Counted from the stretch's first letter, positions 7,929 through 17,845 are shown. The stretch: DNA of 64,000 nucleotides from Phenylobacterium sp. (GCF_030697925.1 NZ_JAUYOJ010000173.1:54845-118844), one strand, 5' to 3'. The notes: generated by a model from the sequence alone, not told the origin. A program made the numbers and translations.

Positions 7929-9104
7929 ATGACCCACTGGAGCCTGCTTGGCCGTCGTGTCCTGGCCATCGGGACGACCCTCGCGCCGCTGGCGCGCGGG
8001 CCGCTGTTCGGCGCGGCTTTCGAACTGGCGGGCGTGGAGCGACTGGTCGATCTCCAGCCGGCCACGGTCGACCTGATCCTGATCGACGCGGACGCCGCCG
8101 ACCCCGCGATCCTGGGCGAGGCCATAGCCGGCCTCGCGGCAATGGCGGGGGCGCCGCCGACCTTGCTAGTGGGCCAACGCCTACCCGCCAACCTGGTCCG
8201 CGCCCTCATGCGGATCAAACACTCCGACGTACTGGAGGAGCCGTTTTCCGACGAGCAGCTGCAGGCGGCCGTCTACGGCCTGCTCGATGGCGCGGCGTCG
8301 GAACCGGCCCTGTCCTCCGGCCAGGGCTCGCGCTGCTGGGCGGTGGTGGGCGCGGTCGGCGGCGCCGGAGCCACGACGCTCGCCATCGAGATCGCCAGCG
8401 CGCTCGCCGGCCGGACCACCAAGGAACAGGGGGTCTGTCTGATCGACCTGCACCTCGCCGATGGCGCGGCCTCCGCCTATCTGGCGGCCTCGCCGGCCAT
8501 GGGCCTGGCCCAGTTCGGCCCAGCGGCCGAGCGGATGGACGCGGCCCTGCTCGCGGCCTTCACCACCCCGGTCGCCAAGGGCCTGGACCTGCTGGCCTGT
8601 CCTCGCGACCCGCTCGCCTTCGACCAGATCTCCCGCGAGGCGGTGCTGCGCATCCTCGAGATCGCCTGCGAGGCCTATGAGTTCGTGATCATCGACATGC
8701 CGCGCCATCGGCGGTCCTGGTCGCTGGAGGTGCTGTCGGGCGCCGACGAGGTGCTGGTGATCTCCGAGCTCACCGTGCCGGCCCTGCTGGCGGCCCGGTC
8801 TCTGTCGGAGGAGATCGAGACGGCGCTGCCGGTGGGCCGCAAGACTCGCATCGTGCTGAACCGCCTGGCCGGCCGCATGTTCGGTCCTACACCGTCGACG
8901 GCGGAGGCCGAACGCGCCCTGGAGCGCAAGACCGAGGCCAGCATCAGCTCCGACTGGGAGGCCGCCGCCGCCTCGGTCAATCTGGGCGGACCGATCAGCC
9001 AGTACCGGCCCAAGTCCAAGATCGTGCGCGACGTGGCCGTCCTCATCGACCGACTGCTGGGCGTGGCCGACCGCCGCGCCGGCTGGTCCCGGAGAGCCGC
9101 CTGA
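7929..9104 (+). CDS. cpaE: Pilus localisation ATPase-like protein CpaE/TadZ
   Basis: 391 residues: an N-terminal receiver-like domain (about 1-125, with VDLILIDADAADP in place of a phosphoacceptor loop) and a C-terminal ParA/MinD-like domain. The deviant Walker A reads VGGAGATTLA at 143-152: the signature lysine is replaced by alanine and only the small-residue pattern remains, as in other CpaE/TadZ proteins. Later motifs CLIDLHLADGA and FVIIDMPRH match the Walker A' and B regions. TadZ-type proteins mark the cell pole for pilus assembly. The stop shares a base with the cpaF start (9104). No ribosome site is obvious at 7929, which follows cpaC by 31 bases. Confidence 0.9.
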   Translation: MTHWSLLGRRVLAIGTTLAPLARGPLFGAAFELAGVERLVDLQPATVDLILIDADAADPAILGEAIAGLAAMAGAPPTLLVGQRLPANLVRALMRIKHSDVLEEPFSDEQLQAAVYGLLDGAASEPALSSGQGSRCWAVVGAVGGAGATTLAIEIASALAGRTTKEQGVCLIDLHLADGAASAYLAASPAMGLAQFGPAAERMDAALLAAFTTPVAKGLDLLACPRDPLAFDQISREAVLRILEIACEAYEFVIIDMPRHRRSWSLEVLSGADEVLVISELTVPALLAARSLSEEIETALPVGRKTRIVLNRLAGRMFGPTPSTAEAERALERKTEASISSDWEAAAASVNLGGPISQYRPKSKIVRDVAVLIDRLLGVADRRAGWSRRAA

Positions 9105-10483
9105 TGGGCCGTTTCAACCTCACCCGTCCCGCGGCCCCGGTCGAGGTCGACCCAGACCTCCCCGAGCCGCCCCCGCCGCGGCCCGAACCCTCCGCCCAGC
9201 GGGTGTCGGAAAACAAGATGCTGGACGTGAAGATGAAGCTTCACGCCCGTCTGATCGAGGAACTGGATCTCTCCAAGCTGGAGAAGCTGGCCGACGGCGA
9301 GCTGCGCAAGCAGGTCATGTCCCTGGTCGCCGACTTCGCCCGCGACGAGCGCCTGGTGCTCAACACCGCAGAGCTGGAGGAACTGGGCGCCTCGGTGCAC
9401 GACGAGATGGTGGGCCTTGGCCCCATCGAGCCGCTGCTCAAGGACGACAGCGTCAACGACATCCTGATCAACGGGCCGTTCCAGGTCTATGTGGAGCGGC
9501 GCGGCGAGCTGGAGCCGACCCCCGTCAGGTTCCGCGACAACGACCACCTGCTGCGCATCGTCAATCGCATCGTCGCCGGCGTGGGCCGCCGGATCGATGA
9601 GAGTTCGCCCATGGTCGACGCCCGCCTGCCGGACGGCAGCCGGGTCAACGCCGCCATCTTCCCGGTCGCCATCGACGGCGCCTGCGTCTCGATCCGGAAA
9701 TTCTCCAAGAAGCCCTACACCCTGGAGAAGCTGGTCGATGTCGGAGCCATGCCCCAGTGCGTCGCCGACTTCCTGCACGGGGCGATCAAGGCGCGAGTCT
9801 CCACTGTGATCTCGGGCGGCACGGGTTCGGGCAAGACCACCATGCTCAACGCGCTTTCCGCCGCGATCAGCCACGGGGAGCGCCTGATCACCATCGAGGA
9901 CGCCGCCGAACTGCAGATGCAGCAGCCCCACGTCGTGCGCATGGAGACCCGGCCGCCGAACATCGAGGGCAAGGGTGAAATCCGCCAGCGCGAACTGGTC
10001 AAGAACGCCCTGCGGATGCGCCCCGACCGGGTAATCCTTGGCGAGGTCCGCGGCGAAGAGGCCTTCGACATGCTCCAGGCCATGAACACCGGCCACGAGG
10101 GCTCGATGGCCACGATCCACGCCAACACCCCGCGCGACGCCATCACCCGCCTGGAGCAGATGGTCGCCATGTCCGGCATGCGGCTGACGCCCGAGAGCAT
10201 GCGCGGCCAGATCGCCTCGGCCATCGGCATGATCGTCCAGGTGATGCGCCTGTCGGACGGCAAGCGGAAGGTGATGGCCGTCACCGAGATCACCGGCATG
10301 GAGGGCCAGGTGGTCCAGATGCAGGATATCTTCGTCTTCAATCGCACCCACACCACCGCCGATGGGATGGTGCATGGCGAATTCCGGGCCACGGGTCTGC
10401 GCCCCAAGTGCCTGGACGAGATGATCCGCCGCGGCATCGCCTATGACGTGGCCCACTTCGATCCCTCGCGGGCGCTGAGCTGA
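9104..10483 (+). CDS. cpaF: Flp pilus assembly ATPase CpaF/TadA
   Basis: 459 residues of the type II/IV secretion ATPase family. Visible are the N-terminal helical domain ([20 protein letters not shown]), the core [20 protein letters not shown], Walker [16 protein letters not shown] near 238-250, the Asp box [20 protein letters not shown], Walker B with [20 protein letters not shown] and the His box [11 protein letters not shown]. It powers pilin extrusion, and in Tad systems probably also retraction, from the cytoplasmic face. Stops and starts overlap on both sides (cpaE, tadB), so the cluster is tightly coupled. All catalytic motifs are intact. Confidence 0.97.
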   Translation: MGRFNLTRPAAPVEVDPDLPEPPPPRPEPSAQRVSENKMLDVKMKLHARLIEELDLSKLEKLADGELRKQVMSLVADFARDERLVLNTAELEELGASVHDEMVGLGPIEPLLKDDSVNDILINGPFQVYVERRGELEPTPVRFRDNDHLLRIVNRIVAGVGRRIDESSPMVDARLPDGSRVNAAIFPVAIDGACVSIRKFSKKPYTLEKLVDVGAMPQCVADFLHGAIKARVSTVISGGTGSGKTTMLNALSAAISHGERLITIEDAAELQMQQPHVVRMETRPPNIEGKGEIRQRELVKNALRMRPDRVILGEVRGEEAFDMLQAMNTGHEGSMATIHANTPRDAITRLEQMVAMSGMRLTPESMRGQIASAIGMIVQVMRLSDGKRKVMAVTEITGMEGQVVQMQDIFVFNRTHTTADGMVHGEFRATGLRPKCLDEMIRRGIAYDVAHFDPSRALS

Positions 10484-11442
10484 TGGAAGTCGACGTTTCC
10501 TGGGTCTATCTGATCCTGGTCTTCGCCGCGGTGTTCGCCGCGGCCCAGGCGACGATCGGCCTGGCCCGCACCGCCCAGCAGAAGCGCAAGGTGAACCGCC
10601 GCCTGCTGATCGCCGAGCGCACCGCCGGCATCGCCGAGCTGGTGGTCGAGCTTCGCAAGCAGCGGGGCCTCAACGCCGCGGGCGACGCCAAGGGCGGCTG
10701 GGTGTGGCTGGGCGCCCTGATCGTCCGTTCCGGCGTGCCCTATGACGCCCGTCGCTGGCTGCTGGTGATCTTGGTCGTCGCCCTGGTCGGCGCGGCCCTG
10801 GCCTTCCTGGCCACCAGGAGCCTGATCGCCCTGCCGGTCGGCGCCGTGCTGGCGGGCGCGGGCGGCCCGATTATGTTCCTCAAGGTCATGGCCGGCCGCC
10901 GATCGAAGGCGCTGGGCGAACAGCTGCCGCAGGGCCTGGAAATCATCGTCCGTAGCCTGGAGGCGGGCCATCCGGTGCCCACCGCCATCTCCCTGGTGGG
11001 CCGGGAGATGTCCGACCCCATCGGCTCGGAGTTCGGCATGGCCGCCGACGAGATCGCCTATGGCGCCACGCTGGAGCAGGCCGTCGAGCGCATGTCGGTC
11101 CGATGCCAGCACCCGGACGTCGATCTGTTCGCCGCCACCGTGCGCCTGCAGGAGCGGGCCGGCGGCAATCTGACCGGGCTCCTGAAGCTCAACGCCAACA
11201 CGGTGCGCGAGCGACAGCGGATGCGCCTGAAGATCAAGGCGGCAACCTCCGAGGGCCGGGTCTCGGCCATGATCCTCAGCGCCGCGCCGCTCGTGGCCGG
11301 AGGGGCCATCACCGTCATGGCGCCGGACTTCTATGGCGACGTGATCGACGAGCCGGTCGTGCAGTTCGCCCTGGCCGGGTTCGCCGTCTGGCTGGGCATC
11401 GGCAACCTCGTCATGCGCAAGATGGTCGCCATGCGGATCTAG
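10483..11442 (+). CDS. tadB: Tad pilus inner-membrane platform protein TadB (CpaG)
   Basis: 319 residues with an N-terminal membrane helix (VYLILVFAAVFAAAQATIGL), a pair of helices around residues 85-130 (WLLVILVVALVGAALAFLA), a type II secretion F domain (about 145-280: LGEQLPQGLEIIVRSLEAGH, ERAGGNLTGLLKLNANTV) and a C-terminal helix. TadB and TadC form the platform on which the CpaF ATPase acts. It starts on the cpaF stop (overlap at 10483) and tadC follows after two bases. The family assignment is firm; TadB and TadC are distinguished by order and by the N-terminal helix pattern. Confidence 0.93.
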   Translation: MEVDVSWVYLILVFAAVFAAAQATIGLARTAQQKRKVNRRLLIAERTAGIAELVVELRKQRGLNAAGDAKGGWVWLGALIVRSGVPYDARRWLLVILVVALVGAALAFLATRSLIALPVGAVLAGAGGPIMFLKVMAGRRSKALGEQLPQGLEIIVRSLEAGHPVPTAISLVGREMSDPIGSEFGMAADEIAYGATLEQAVERMSVRCQHPDVDLFAATVRLQERAGGNLTGLLKLNANTVRERQRMRLKIKAATSEGRVSAMILSAAPLVAGGAITVMAPDFYGDVIDEPVVQFALAGFAVWLGIGNLVMRKMVAMRI

Positions 11443-11444
11443 CC

Positions 11445-12404
11445 ATGGACATGCTTCAGCTCCAGAATCTGATCACCGGCGTCGCCCTGGTCCTGCTCTC
11501 GGTGGCCGGGGTCGGTGGGCTGCTCGTGCTGGCCGGCGAGGTGCGGGTGCGCTCGCAGCGCCGCGCCCGGTTCGAGGGGCCGGACGGCGGAGCGCGGCCG
11601 ACCTCGCCGCACGGCGAGGTGCGCATCTTCGGCCACGTGATCGCCGGCGTGCGGCGCCTGGGCCAGCAGGCGGCCGTGAGCGATCCGTCCAAGGTCTCTG
11701 ACGTGCGCATGCGGCTGATGCGCGCCGGCTACTTCAACCGCGACGCCGCCGTCTATTATCTGGGCGCCCGCGCCATTTCCCTCGCGCTCGCCACCATTGG
11801 CACGATCCTGCTGTTGCCGTTCGCCATGAAGGGCGGCGGCACCGGCCCGCTCAGCGTGGCCGGAGCGCTGTCGCTGGTCGCCCTGCTGGGTCCCGACCGG
11901 TTCCTGAAGATGCGCCAGAAGGACCGGGAGCTGGAATATTCCGACGGCTTCCCCGACCTGCTCGACCTGCTGGTCGCCTCGGTGGAGGCTGGTCTCTCCC
12001 TGGACGCCGCCGTGTCCAGGGTCTGTGACGAACTCGCGCGGCGCTATCCGCGTCTGACCGTCCACCTGCGGATGCTGACCCTGGAGCTGCGGGCCGGCAA
12101 GTCGCGCAAGGAGGCCTGGCTGACCTTCGCCGACCGCCTGGGCATCGACGACGCCCGGGCCCTGGCCACCATGCTGCGCCAGGCCGAGGATATGGGCACC
12201 AGCCTGGGCGAGACGCTCACCATCTTCTCCACCGACATGCGCCAGAAGCGCATGCTGCGGGCCGAGGAGAAGGCCCTGGCCCTGCCGGTCAAGCTGACCA
12301 TCCCGCTGATCCTGTTCATCTTCCCCTGCCTGCTGGGCGTGCTGCTGCTGCCCGCGGTGGTCCGGCTGTCGCAGACCTTCGGCAATGGCGGTCCGGTGAA
12401 CTAG
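11445..12404 (+). CDS. tadC: Tad pilus inner-membrane platform protein TadC (CpaH)
   Basis: 319 residues starting MDMLQLQNLITG at the ATG two bases after the tadB stop; upstream codons in this frame lie within tadB and are not used. Features are an N-terminal helix (GVALVLLSVAGVGGLLVLAG), a middle helix pair (about 105-145), and the F domain (YSDGFPDLLDLLVASVEAGL, LRQAEDMGTSLGETL) followed by a C-terminal helix (LTIPLILFIFPCLLGVLLLP). It pairs with TadB in the pilus platform. It is the last recognisable Tad gene; tadD and tadG homologues do not follow, and purC begins 41 bases later. Confidence 0.93.
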   Translation: MDMLQLQNLITGVALVLLSVAGVGGLLVLAGEVRVRSQRRARFEGPDGGARPTSPHGEVRIFGHVIAGVRRLGQQAAVSDPSKVSDVRMRLMRAGYFNRDAAVYYLGARAISLALATIGTILLLPFAMKGGGTGPLSVAGALSLVALLGPDRFLKMRQKDRELEYSDGFPDLLDLLVASVEAGLSLDAAVSRVCDELARRYPRLTVHLRMLTLELRAGKSRKEAWLTFADRLGIDDARALATMLRQAEDMGTSLGETLTIFSTDMRQKRMLRAEEKALALPVKLTIPLILFIFPCLLGVLLLPAVVRLSQTFGNGGPVN

Positions 12405-12445
12405 CACTTGTGGGCCGGGGCAGGGCCGGACGATAAGCTCGCCAG

Positions 12446-13405
12446 ATGGATTCCTCCGCCCTGCGCCACGTCCTTCGCGACGCCGTCATCCCCGAGCTGC
12501 CGAACGCCTATTTCGGTAAGGTGCGGGACAATTACGACCTGCCGGACGGCCGGCGGATCATCATCGCCTCGGACCGGCTGAGCGCCTTCGACAGGATCCT
12601 GGCGGCCATCCCCTACAAGGGCCAGGTCCTGACCCAGACGGCTCGGTTCTGGTTCGAACAGACCGCCGATATCTGCCCCAATCACGTGCTCAGCTATCCC
12701 GACCCGAACGTAGTGGTGGGCCGGCGGTTGGACATTCTGCCCGTGGAGATCGTGGTTCGCGACTACCTGGCCGGGACCACCGGCACCTCGATCCTCACAC
12801 TCTACAAGCAGGGCCAGCGGGAGATGTACGGCCACGTGCTGCCGGACGGCCTGCGCGACAACCAGAAGCTACCGCATCCGATCATCACGCCGACCTCGAA
12901 GGCCTTCGACGGCGGCCACGACGAGCCGCTGACGCCAGAGGAGATCGTGGCCCAGGGCCTGCTCACACAGGCCCAGTGGGACCAGCTCTCAGCCTATGCG
13001 CTCGCCCTGTTCGCCCGCGGCCAGGAGATCGCCGCCCGGCGCGGCCTGATCCTGGTCGACACCAAGTACGAATTCGGGACCGACGCCGACGGGACCATCC
13101 TCCTGGCCGACGAGATTCACACGCCCGACTCCAGCCGCTACTGGATCGCCGGGACCTACGACCAGCGCTTCGCCGCCGGCCAGCGGCCAGAGAGCTTCGA
13201 CAAGGATTTCGTCCGCGCCTGGGTGGCCGAGCGGTGCGACCCCTACAAGGACCCGATCCCGGAGATTCCGGCGGCGATGATCCTGGAGACCGCGGCGGTT
13301 TATGTCCGCGCCTTCGAGACCATCACCGGCCAAGTGTTCGAACCGCCGAAGGGCGACGAACCCGTCCTGGAACGGATCCGCCGCAACCTCGCGCAGTTCT
13401 TCTAG
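12446..13405 (+). CDS. purC: Phosphoribosylaminoimidazole-succinocarboxamide synthase (SAICAR synthase)
   Basis: 319 residues matching the longer PurC form: [20 protein letters not shown] (ATP-binding start), [69 protein letters not shown] and [14 protein letters not shown]. The enzyme joins CAIR and aspartate using ATP in purine synthesis. It is longer than the roughly 240-residue E. coli PurC and resembles the type found in fungi and many alphaproteobacteria. It follows the pilus operon on the same strand but is functionally unrelated. Its stop is 10 bases from the stop of the convergent receptor gene, with no terminator visible between them. Confidence 0.96.
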   Translation: MDSSALRHVLRDAVIPELPNAYFGKVRDNYDLPDGRRIIIASDRLSAFDRILAAIPYKGQVLTQTARFWFEQTADICPNHVLSYPDPNVVVGRRLDILPVEIVVRDYLAGTTGTSILTLYKQGQREMYGHVLPDGLRDNQKLPHPIITPTSKAFDGGHDEPLTPEEIVAQGLLTQAQWDQLSAYALALFARGQEIAARRGLILVDTKYEFGTDADGTILLADEIHTPDSSRYWIAGTYDQRFAAGQRPESFDKDFVRAWVAERCDPYKDPIPEIPAAMILETAAVYVRAFETITGQVFEPPKGDEPVLERIRRNLAQFF

Positions 13406-13415
13406 CCAGCGCCTC

Positions 13416-15773
13416 TTAGAACGTCTGGCGCAGGGTGACGCCGACCGTCCGCGGCTGGTTGGTCTGGTAGCCGTAGCGGGCGCGCAGGCCGCGTTCCCGG
13501 TCGATGGAGAGCAGGGCCCTCTCATCCGTGAGGTTCTGCACGAAGACCGCGGCTTCGAAATTGCTGAAGCGCGCGCCGCCGCGCAGGTTCACCACCTGGT
13601 AGTCCGGCAGCTCCAGCGGGAAGCTCAGCGTCGAGACGGTGGGCGCCCCGGTCGTGAACAGGGTCACCGTCGTCGGGTTGTTCTCCTGGTCCGCGATCTG
13701 GGTGAACCGGTCGCCGACATACTGCCAGGTGAGACTGGCGAAGGGAGTCCAGCCGCCTTCCAGTTCATGATTGTAGTTCAGGCTGAAGGCGGCCTGGAAC
13801 TTCGGCACGGTGGGCAGGCGGTTGCCGTCCCGCAAGCCCTGGGTCGGGGCGCCGGACGAGTCGAGCACGCTCGACTTGAGCTTGGCGCTGTTCCAGGAGG
13901 CCGAGGCCGCCACGTCGAAGTCGCCGGTGAGCCGCAGGGCGAACTCCGCCTCGACGCCGCTGGACTTGGCCTTGGGCACGTTGACGATAACCCGCGACGA
14001 GCAGCTTCCGGCGTTGATGGTCGCCTGCAGGTTCTCGATGTCGGCATAGAAGGCCGCGAAGGTGAGCGACCCGCGCCGTTCGGCGAACTCCGCCTTCATG
14101 CCCGCCTCGTAGTTCCAGACGGTTTCGTTGTCGAAGCTGGGCTTGGAGAGCGCGTTGAACGTCGCGAAGTCGGCCGGAGTGCACAGCGGCCGGTTCAACG
14201 GGTCGTTGATGCCGCCCAGCCGGAAGCCCTTGGAGGCCTGGGCGTTGAAGGTGATGTCATCGGTGGCCTTGTAGGCGACGATGACCCGCGGGGCGAAGTC
14301 ATCGGCCTCCGTGCTGCCCGGCACGCCGATGGTGGTGTCGGCAAAGATGCCGTCGAAGGTGAGGATCCGGTCTTCCTCATAGCTGGCGTAGCGGAGGCCG
14401 GCGGTGACGTCCAAGCGCTCGTTCACCGTCCAGGTGGCTTCGCCGAACACCGCATACTGCTTTTGCTTGTAGGGCACGGTCGAATAGTAGAGCGCGTCCT
14501 TCGGCGCGCGCGCGCCCGCGGTCGGAATGCCGGTCGCGGCCTCGAAGCCGGCCACGTCGAGGAATTGGGAATAGTCGCGGTCGACATTGGAATAGAAGCC
14601 GCCGACCACCCATTGGAAGGGGCCTTCGCCGTCCGAGGTCAGTCGGAGTTCCTGGGTGAACGACTTCACATTGGTTTCGTCATAGAGCGGCGCGTCGAGG
14701 GTGAAGACCGCCTCTGGCAGACCGATCGAGCCGCCGGTGATCGAGCCGGTCAGGGCGGTGGCGTCGCGCACCACAAGAAGGTCGCGGTCCTGGAATGTGG
14801 AGATCGAGGTGAGGGTGACGCCGCCGAAATCGTACTGGACGTTGACGTCGCCCAGCCGGAACTCGTCTTTGAATTTCTCTTGGAGCTGAGTGAACTGCTG
14901 GAGGTCGCCCAGGGTCACCGCCGGACGGGTCGTGGTGTATTGGTTGCCGAGGTAATTGTAGACGTCGACCCGGTTGTAGCCGTCGACATCGATGGTCTGG
15001 TAGATCACCCGCGGCGTGATGGTGAGGTTCTCGTTCGGCTGGAACAGCAGCGAAGCGCGGAAGCCCAGGCGGCTGCCGCCGTTCACGTCCTCCTTGATCG
15101 CCCCGCCGGGTTGGACCGCGTCGATGAAGCCGGGAAAGTCCGTGGCGTAGGCGACGATGCGCAGGGCCGCCTGTTCGGTCAGCGGAATATTGATCATGCC
15201 CTTCAGGTCGCCGCCGGTTTCGCCGTGCCGCACGTTTTTGACGGTGACTTCCGCCGCGCCCTGCATTTCGGCGGTGTTGGGCTGGTTGGTGATGTAGCGC
15301 ACGGTGCCCGACAGGGAGCCGGAACCGTAGAGCGTGCCCTGGGGCCCGCGCAGCACCTCGACCCGGTTCAGGTCGAACAGGTCGATGTCAGGGGTGAACA
15401 GCGACAGCGAGATCACCGACTCGTCGAGATAGACGCCCACCTGTTCCTTGACGCCCGGCTGGTCGCGGACGATCTCTCCGGCGGAGATGCCGCGGATGGC
15501 CACCTGGCTCTGGCCGGGACCGAGGTTCTGCACCGTGAAGCCGGCGATGTTGCGCGACAGCTCCTCGATATTGGTCGCGCCGCGCTCGCGCATCTTGGTT
15601 TCGCTGAGCGCATTGATCGAGAACGGAACGTCGATCAGGGCCTCGTCGCGTTTCCGCGCGGTGACGATCACCTCTTCGATTTCGGTCTGGGCCATCGCGG
15701 CGGTCGCCGGCATGGCCATGATGATCGCGAGCAGGCTCGCCTGAGCCGCCGCGCGCTTGCGGTTGTACGCCAT
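13416..15773 (-). CDS. TonB-dependent outer-membrane receptor
   Basis: 785 residues with a signal peptide (cut near TAAMA-QTE), a TonB-box-like IEEVIVTARKR at about residue 32, a plug domain (VAIRGISAGEIVRDQPG, VEVLRGPQGTLYGSGSLSGT near 140-160) and a beta-barrel ending in Phe (RTVGVTLRQTF). The plug and barrel style is that of receptors of the IroN/FecA-like or sphingomonad catabolic type; the ligand is unknown. GGGAGAA precedes the ATG. The 266 bases upstream (15774-16039) separate it from a membrane-protein gene and hold no recognised regulator, gene or clear promoter. This is the second receptor of the window and is only distantly similar to the first. Confidence 0.93.
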   Translation of the reverse strand: MAYNRKRAAAQASLLAIIMAMPATAAMAQTEIEEVIVTARKRDEALIDVPFSINALSETKMRERGATNIEELSRNIAGFTVQNLGPGQSQVAIRGISAGEIVRDQPGVKEQVGVYLDESVISLSLFTPDIDLFDLNRVEVLRGPQGTLYGSGSLSGTVRYITNQPNTAEMQGAAEVTVKNVRHGETGGDLKGMINIPLTEQAALRIVAYATDFPGFIDAVQPGGAIKEDVNGGSRLGFRASLLFQPNENLTITPRVIYQTIDVDGYNRVDVYNYLGNQYTTTRPAVTLGDLQQFTQLQEKFKDEFRLGDVNVQYDFGGVTLTSISTFQDRDLLVVRDATALTGSITGGSIGLPEAVFTLDAPLYDETNVKSFTQELRLTSDGEGPFQWVVGGFYSNVDRDYSQFLDVAGFEAATGIPTAGARAPKDALYYSTVPYKQKQYAVFGEATWTVNERLDVTAGLRYASYEEDRILTFDGIFADTTIGVPGSTEADDFAPRVIVAYKATDDITFNAQASKGFRLGGINDPLNRPLCTPADFATFNALSKPSFDNETVWNYEAGMKAEFAERRGSLTFAAFYADIENLQATINAGSCSSRVIVNVPKAKSSGVEAEFALRLTGDFDVAASASWNSAKLKSSVLDSSGAPTQGLRDGNRLPTVPKFQAAFSLNYNHELEGGWTPFASLTWQYVGDRFTQIADQENNPTTVTLFTTGAPTVSTLSFPLELPDYQVVNLRGGARFSNFEAAVFVQNLTDERALLSIDRERGLRARYGYQTNQPRTVGVTLRQTF

Positions 15774-16039
15774 GGTCGTCTTCTCCCGTGTTCACCCCTG
15801 TCTCGGCGCATCGCTGCGGATACGCGGCATGGGTGTTATGGGGGCAGGTAATCCTGCTGCGACCGGGACTGTCCAGCATGATTGCGTTCCAGGCGCCGCG
15901 GGATGAAATCGTCCGAGGCGGGAGTATTTTGCGCTCGATTACGCCTGCGAAGTGTTGTCCCAGTGGACGTTGCTGCCGACTATCCTACGATCGGGGACCA
16001 TCCCGGCCCCTGTGGCGCCAAAGCCCCAGCGCGCCGCCA

Positions 16040-17161
16040 TCAGCCGGTGAAGCCCAGCATGATCACGGTGAGCAGGAAAATCACGATGGCGATGACGCAG
16101 AAATTCAGAAGCAGGAAGGTCCGCCAGATCGCCGAGAACATCCTTAGGCTGTAGGCGCCCTTCAGTTGGGCGAACATGTGCGCCGGGATGATTAAGGGCA
16201 GACCGATCGCCACCGCCGCCCCGCCCGCCGCCCCGCCCCAGCGGACGATAGCCGCGGCCACCATGGTCAGCATCGCCATGAAGGTCAGCGAATAGAGCAC
16301 AAGGACCCCATGGTCGTAGAAGGTGAAACCGCGCTTCCAAATGAACAAAAGGGCCACGAAGGGCAGGGAAATCGGCACCAGCAGGAAGGAGAATTTGTAG
16401 AAGGTTTGTTGGAGCTTGTAGAGCGCTAGGGCTGGGTTTTCGAGCTTCTTCCGGAGCTTCTTGTCGAGATCCTTGTTGCCGGTATCGACCTTGAACTCCC
16501 CCGACAAGGTCTTGGCCCGAACCTCATCCTCCCAGCCGCGGCCTCCGATGACCGAGGTTGGCGTGCTGTCCAGGGCGGCCACGGCCTCCTGGGTGTCGGC
16601 GACCACATCCCGGGCGTCCTTCACATCGCCTTCCAGGTCCTTGCGCCTCCCCCTGGCGTCCCCATCGTCTCCGGTCGGCGCCTTGGCGAGCGCCGCCTCG
16701 GCCGCGACGAGGCTGGCCTGGTCGGCCGCGAGCCGGTTCGCCAGGGCCGTCCTCTGCAGCGCCATGTCGACCGGCAGTTCGGCCTTCACCGGCATGAAGC
16801 TCAGCAGCATGAACATGACGAAAACGGTGAACAGGAACGTGGCCAGCGGCGACACGTAGCGGGTCCGTTTGCCGTACACCCACTCGCGGGTGAGTTTGCC
16901 GGGGTTGAAGACCAGCAGCGGCAGGGTCCGCCAGATGCGGCTGTCGAAGTGCATCACCCCGTGCAGCAGTTCCTCGCCCAGGTGCAGCAGGGTGCGGTGG
17001 ACGTGGGTCGGCTGGCCGCAGGTCTGGCAGAAACGCCCGGAGACCTCGGCGCCGCAGTCGGTGCAGGTCTTGGCATGTTCGCCGGCCAGGCCGGTCGGCT
17101 TTTCGATGGCCGCCCCGATCAGCCCGCCCGTGGCCGCGCCGCCGACTGCATCCAAATCCAT
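16040..17161 (-). CDS. Zinc-ribbon DUF3667-like membrane protein with a coiled-coil insert
   Basis: 373 residues. A short Gly/Ala-rich start is followed by a zinc ribbon with Cys33, Cys36, Cys45 and Cys48, then HFDSRIWRTLPLLVFNPGKL and TREWVYGKRTRYVSPLATFLF leading into a first membrane helix (about 105-125). A charged insert of some 120 residues (about 130-245: ALANRLAADQASLVAAEAAL, DVKDARDVVADTQEA) looks like a coiled coil facing the periplasm. Four more membrane helices follow (LLVPISLPFVALLFIW, VLVLYSLTFMAMLTMV, VAIGLPLIIPAHMF, FCVIAIVIFLLTVIML). The ribbon plus WVxGKRxRYxSPL pattern matches the DUF3667 family; its function is unknown. Codons and GC fit the neighbours. Confidence 0.75.
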   Translation of the reverse strand: MDLDAVGGAATGGLIGAAIEKPTGLAGEHAKTCTDCGAEVSGRFCQTCGQPTHVHRTLLHLGEELLHGVMHFDSRIWRTLPLLVFNPGKLTREWVYGKRTRYVSPLATFLFTVFVMFMLLSFMPVKAELPVDMALQRTALANRLAADQASLVAAEAALAKAPTGDDGDARGRRKDLEGDVKDARDVVADTQEAVAALDSTPTSVIGGRGWEDEVRAKTLSGEFKVDTGNKDLDKKLRKKLENPALALYKLQQTFYKFSFLLVPISLPFVALLFIWKRGFTFYDHGVLVLYSLTFMAMLTMVAAAIVRWGGAAGGAAVAIGLPLIIPAHMFAQLKGAYSLRMFSAIWRTFLLLNFCVIAIVIFLLTVIMLGFTG

Positions 17162-17259
17162 GGGCGACCCCCGTCACGAAAACGGAGAGATTGTTACAGG
17201 CGTTCGCCGCGCCGGCCAACGGGCGTAGGATGCCGCCGAGCTGGCGAGGGGAGGGTCAC

Positions 17260-17838
17260 ATGTATCATCAAGGCAATCGCGACCTGCAGGACGCATTCGG
17301 CAGTCGCGCCCTGGCCGACCGGCTGGAAGAGACCCTGCGCCGCTCGACCTTCAACGAGGCCGACGGCGCCTTCATCGCGGCGCAGAGCTTCTTCTTCCTG
17401 GCTACGGCCGATGCGGAAGGCCGGCCCGACTGCTCCTTCAAGGGCGGCCCCGCCGGATTCGTCCAGGTGGCCGCGCCCGACGAGCTGATCTTCCCTGACT
17501 ATGACGGCAACGGGATGTTCAAGAGCCTCGGCAATATCGCCGCCAACCCGCATGTGGGCCTGCTGTTCATCGCGATGGGCGAGAAGCCGCAGCGTTTGCG
17601 GGTCAATGGGACGGCGAGCGTCTCGCAAGATGATCCGCGCATCGCGGCCATCCCCGGCGCCCAACTGCTGGTCAGGGTCCGTCCGACGGACATCTTCCCG
17701 AACTGCCCGCGCTACATTCCGTCGCTGCGGGAGGTCGAGCCGTCCGCCTACACGCCGAAGGCCGACGCGCCGCCGGTCGAGCCGGCCTGGAAAAGCTTCC
17801 AGGCCTTCGCCGACGTGGTCCCGCCGCGCCGGCGGTAG
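17260..17838 (+). CDS. Pyridoxamine 5'-phosphate oxidase family flavin-binding protein
   Basis: 192 residues of the FMN-binding split-barrel type: FIAAQSFFFLATADAEGRPD, CSFKGGPAGFVQV, ELIFPDYDGNGMFKSLGNI, NPHVGLLFIAMGEKPQRLRV and IFPNCPRYIPSL. Such proteins bind FMN, F420 or haem and act as oxidoreductases; they are usually not true PdxH enzymes, which are larger and carry different PLP contacts. The ATG at 17260 is chosen because GAGGGGAGGG lies just before it; an in-frame ATG at 17191 adds 23 residues without similarity. It stands alone, facing away from the DUF3667-like gene. Confidence 0.85.
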   Translation: MYHQGNRDLQDAFGSRALADRLEETLRRSTFNEADGAFIAAQSFFFLATADAEGRPDCSFKGGPAGFVQVAAPDELIFPDYDGNGMFKSLGNIAANPHVGLLFIAMGEKPQRLRVNGTASVSQDDPRIAAIPGAQLLVRVRPTDIFPNCPRYIPSLREVEPSAYTPKADAPPVEPAWKSFQAFADVVPPRRR

Positions 17839-17845
17839 CGGCCAA

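Noticed and set aside
8675..10456. 593-codon open frame on the minus strand over cpaE/cpaF
   Set aside because: Antisense to cpaF, which has all ATPase motifs; no family resemblance in the His/Asp/Gly-rich antisense product.
13302..15851. 849-codon open frame on the plus strand opposite the second TonB-dependent receptor
   Set aside because: Antisense to an intact receptor with signal peptide, plug and barrel; composition is that of a GC-driven shadow frame.
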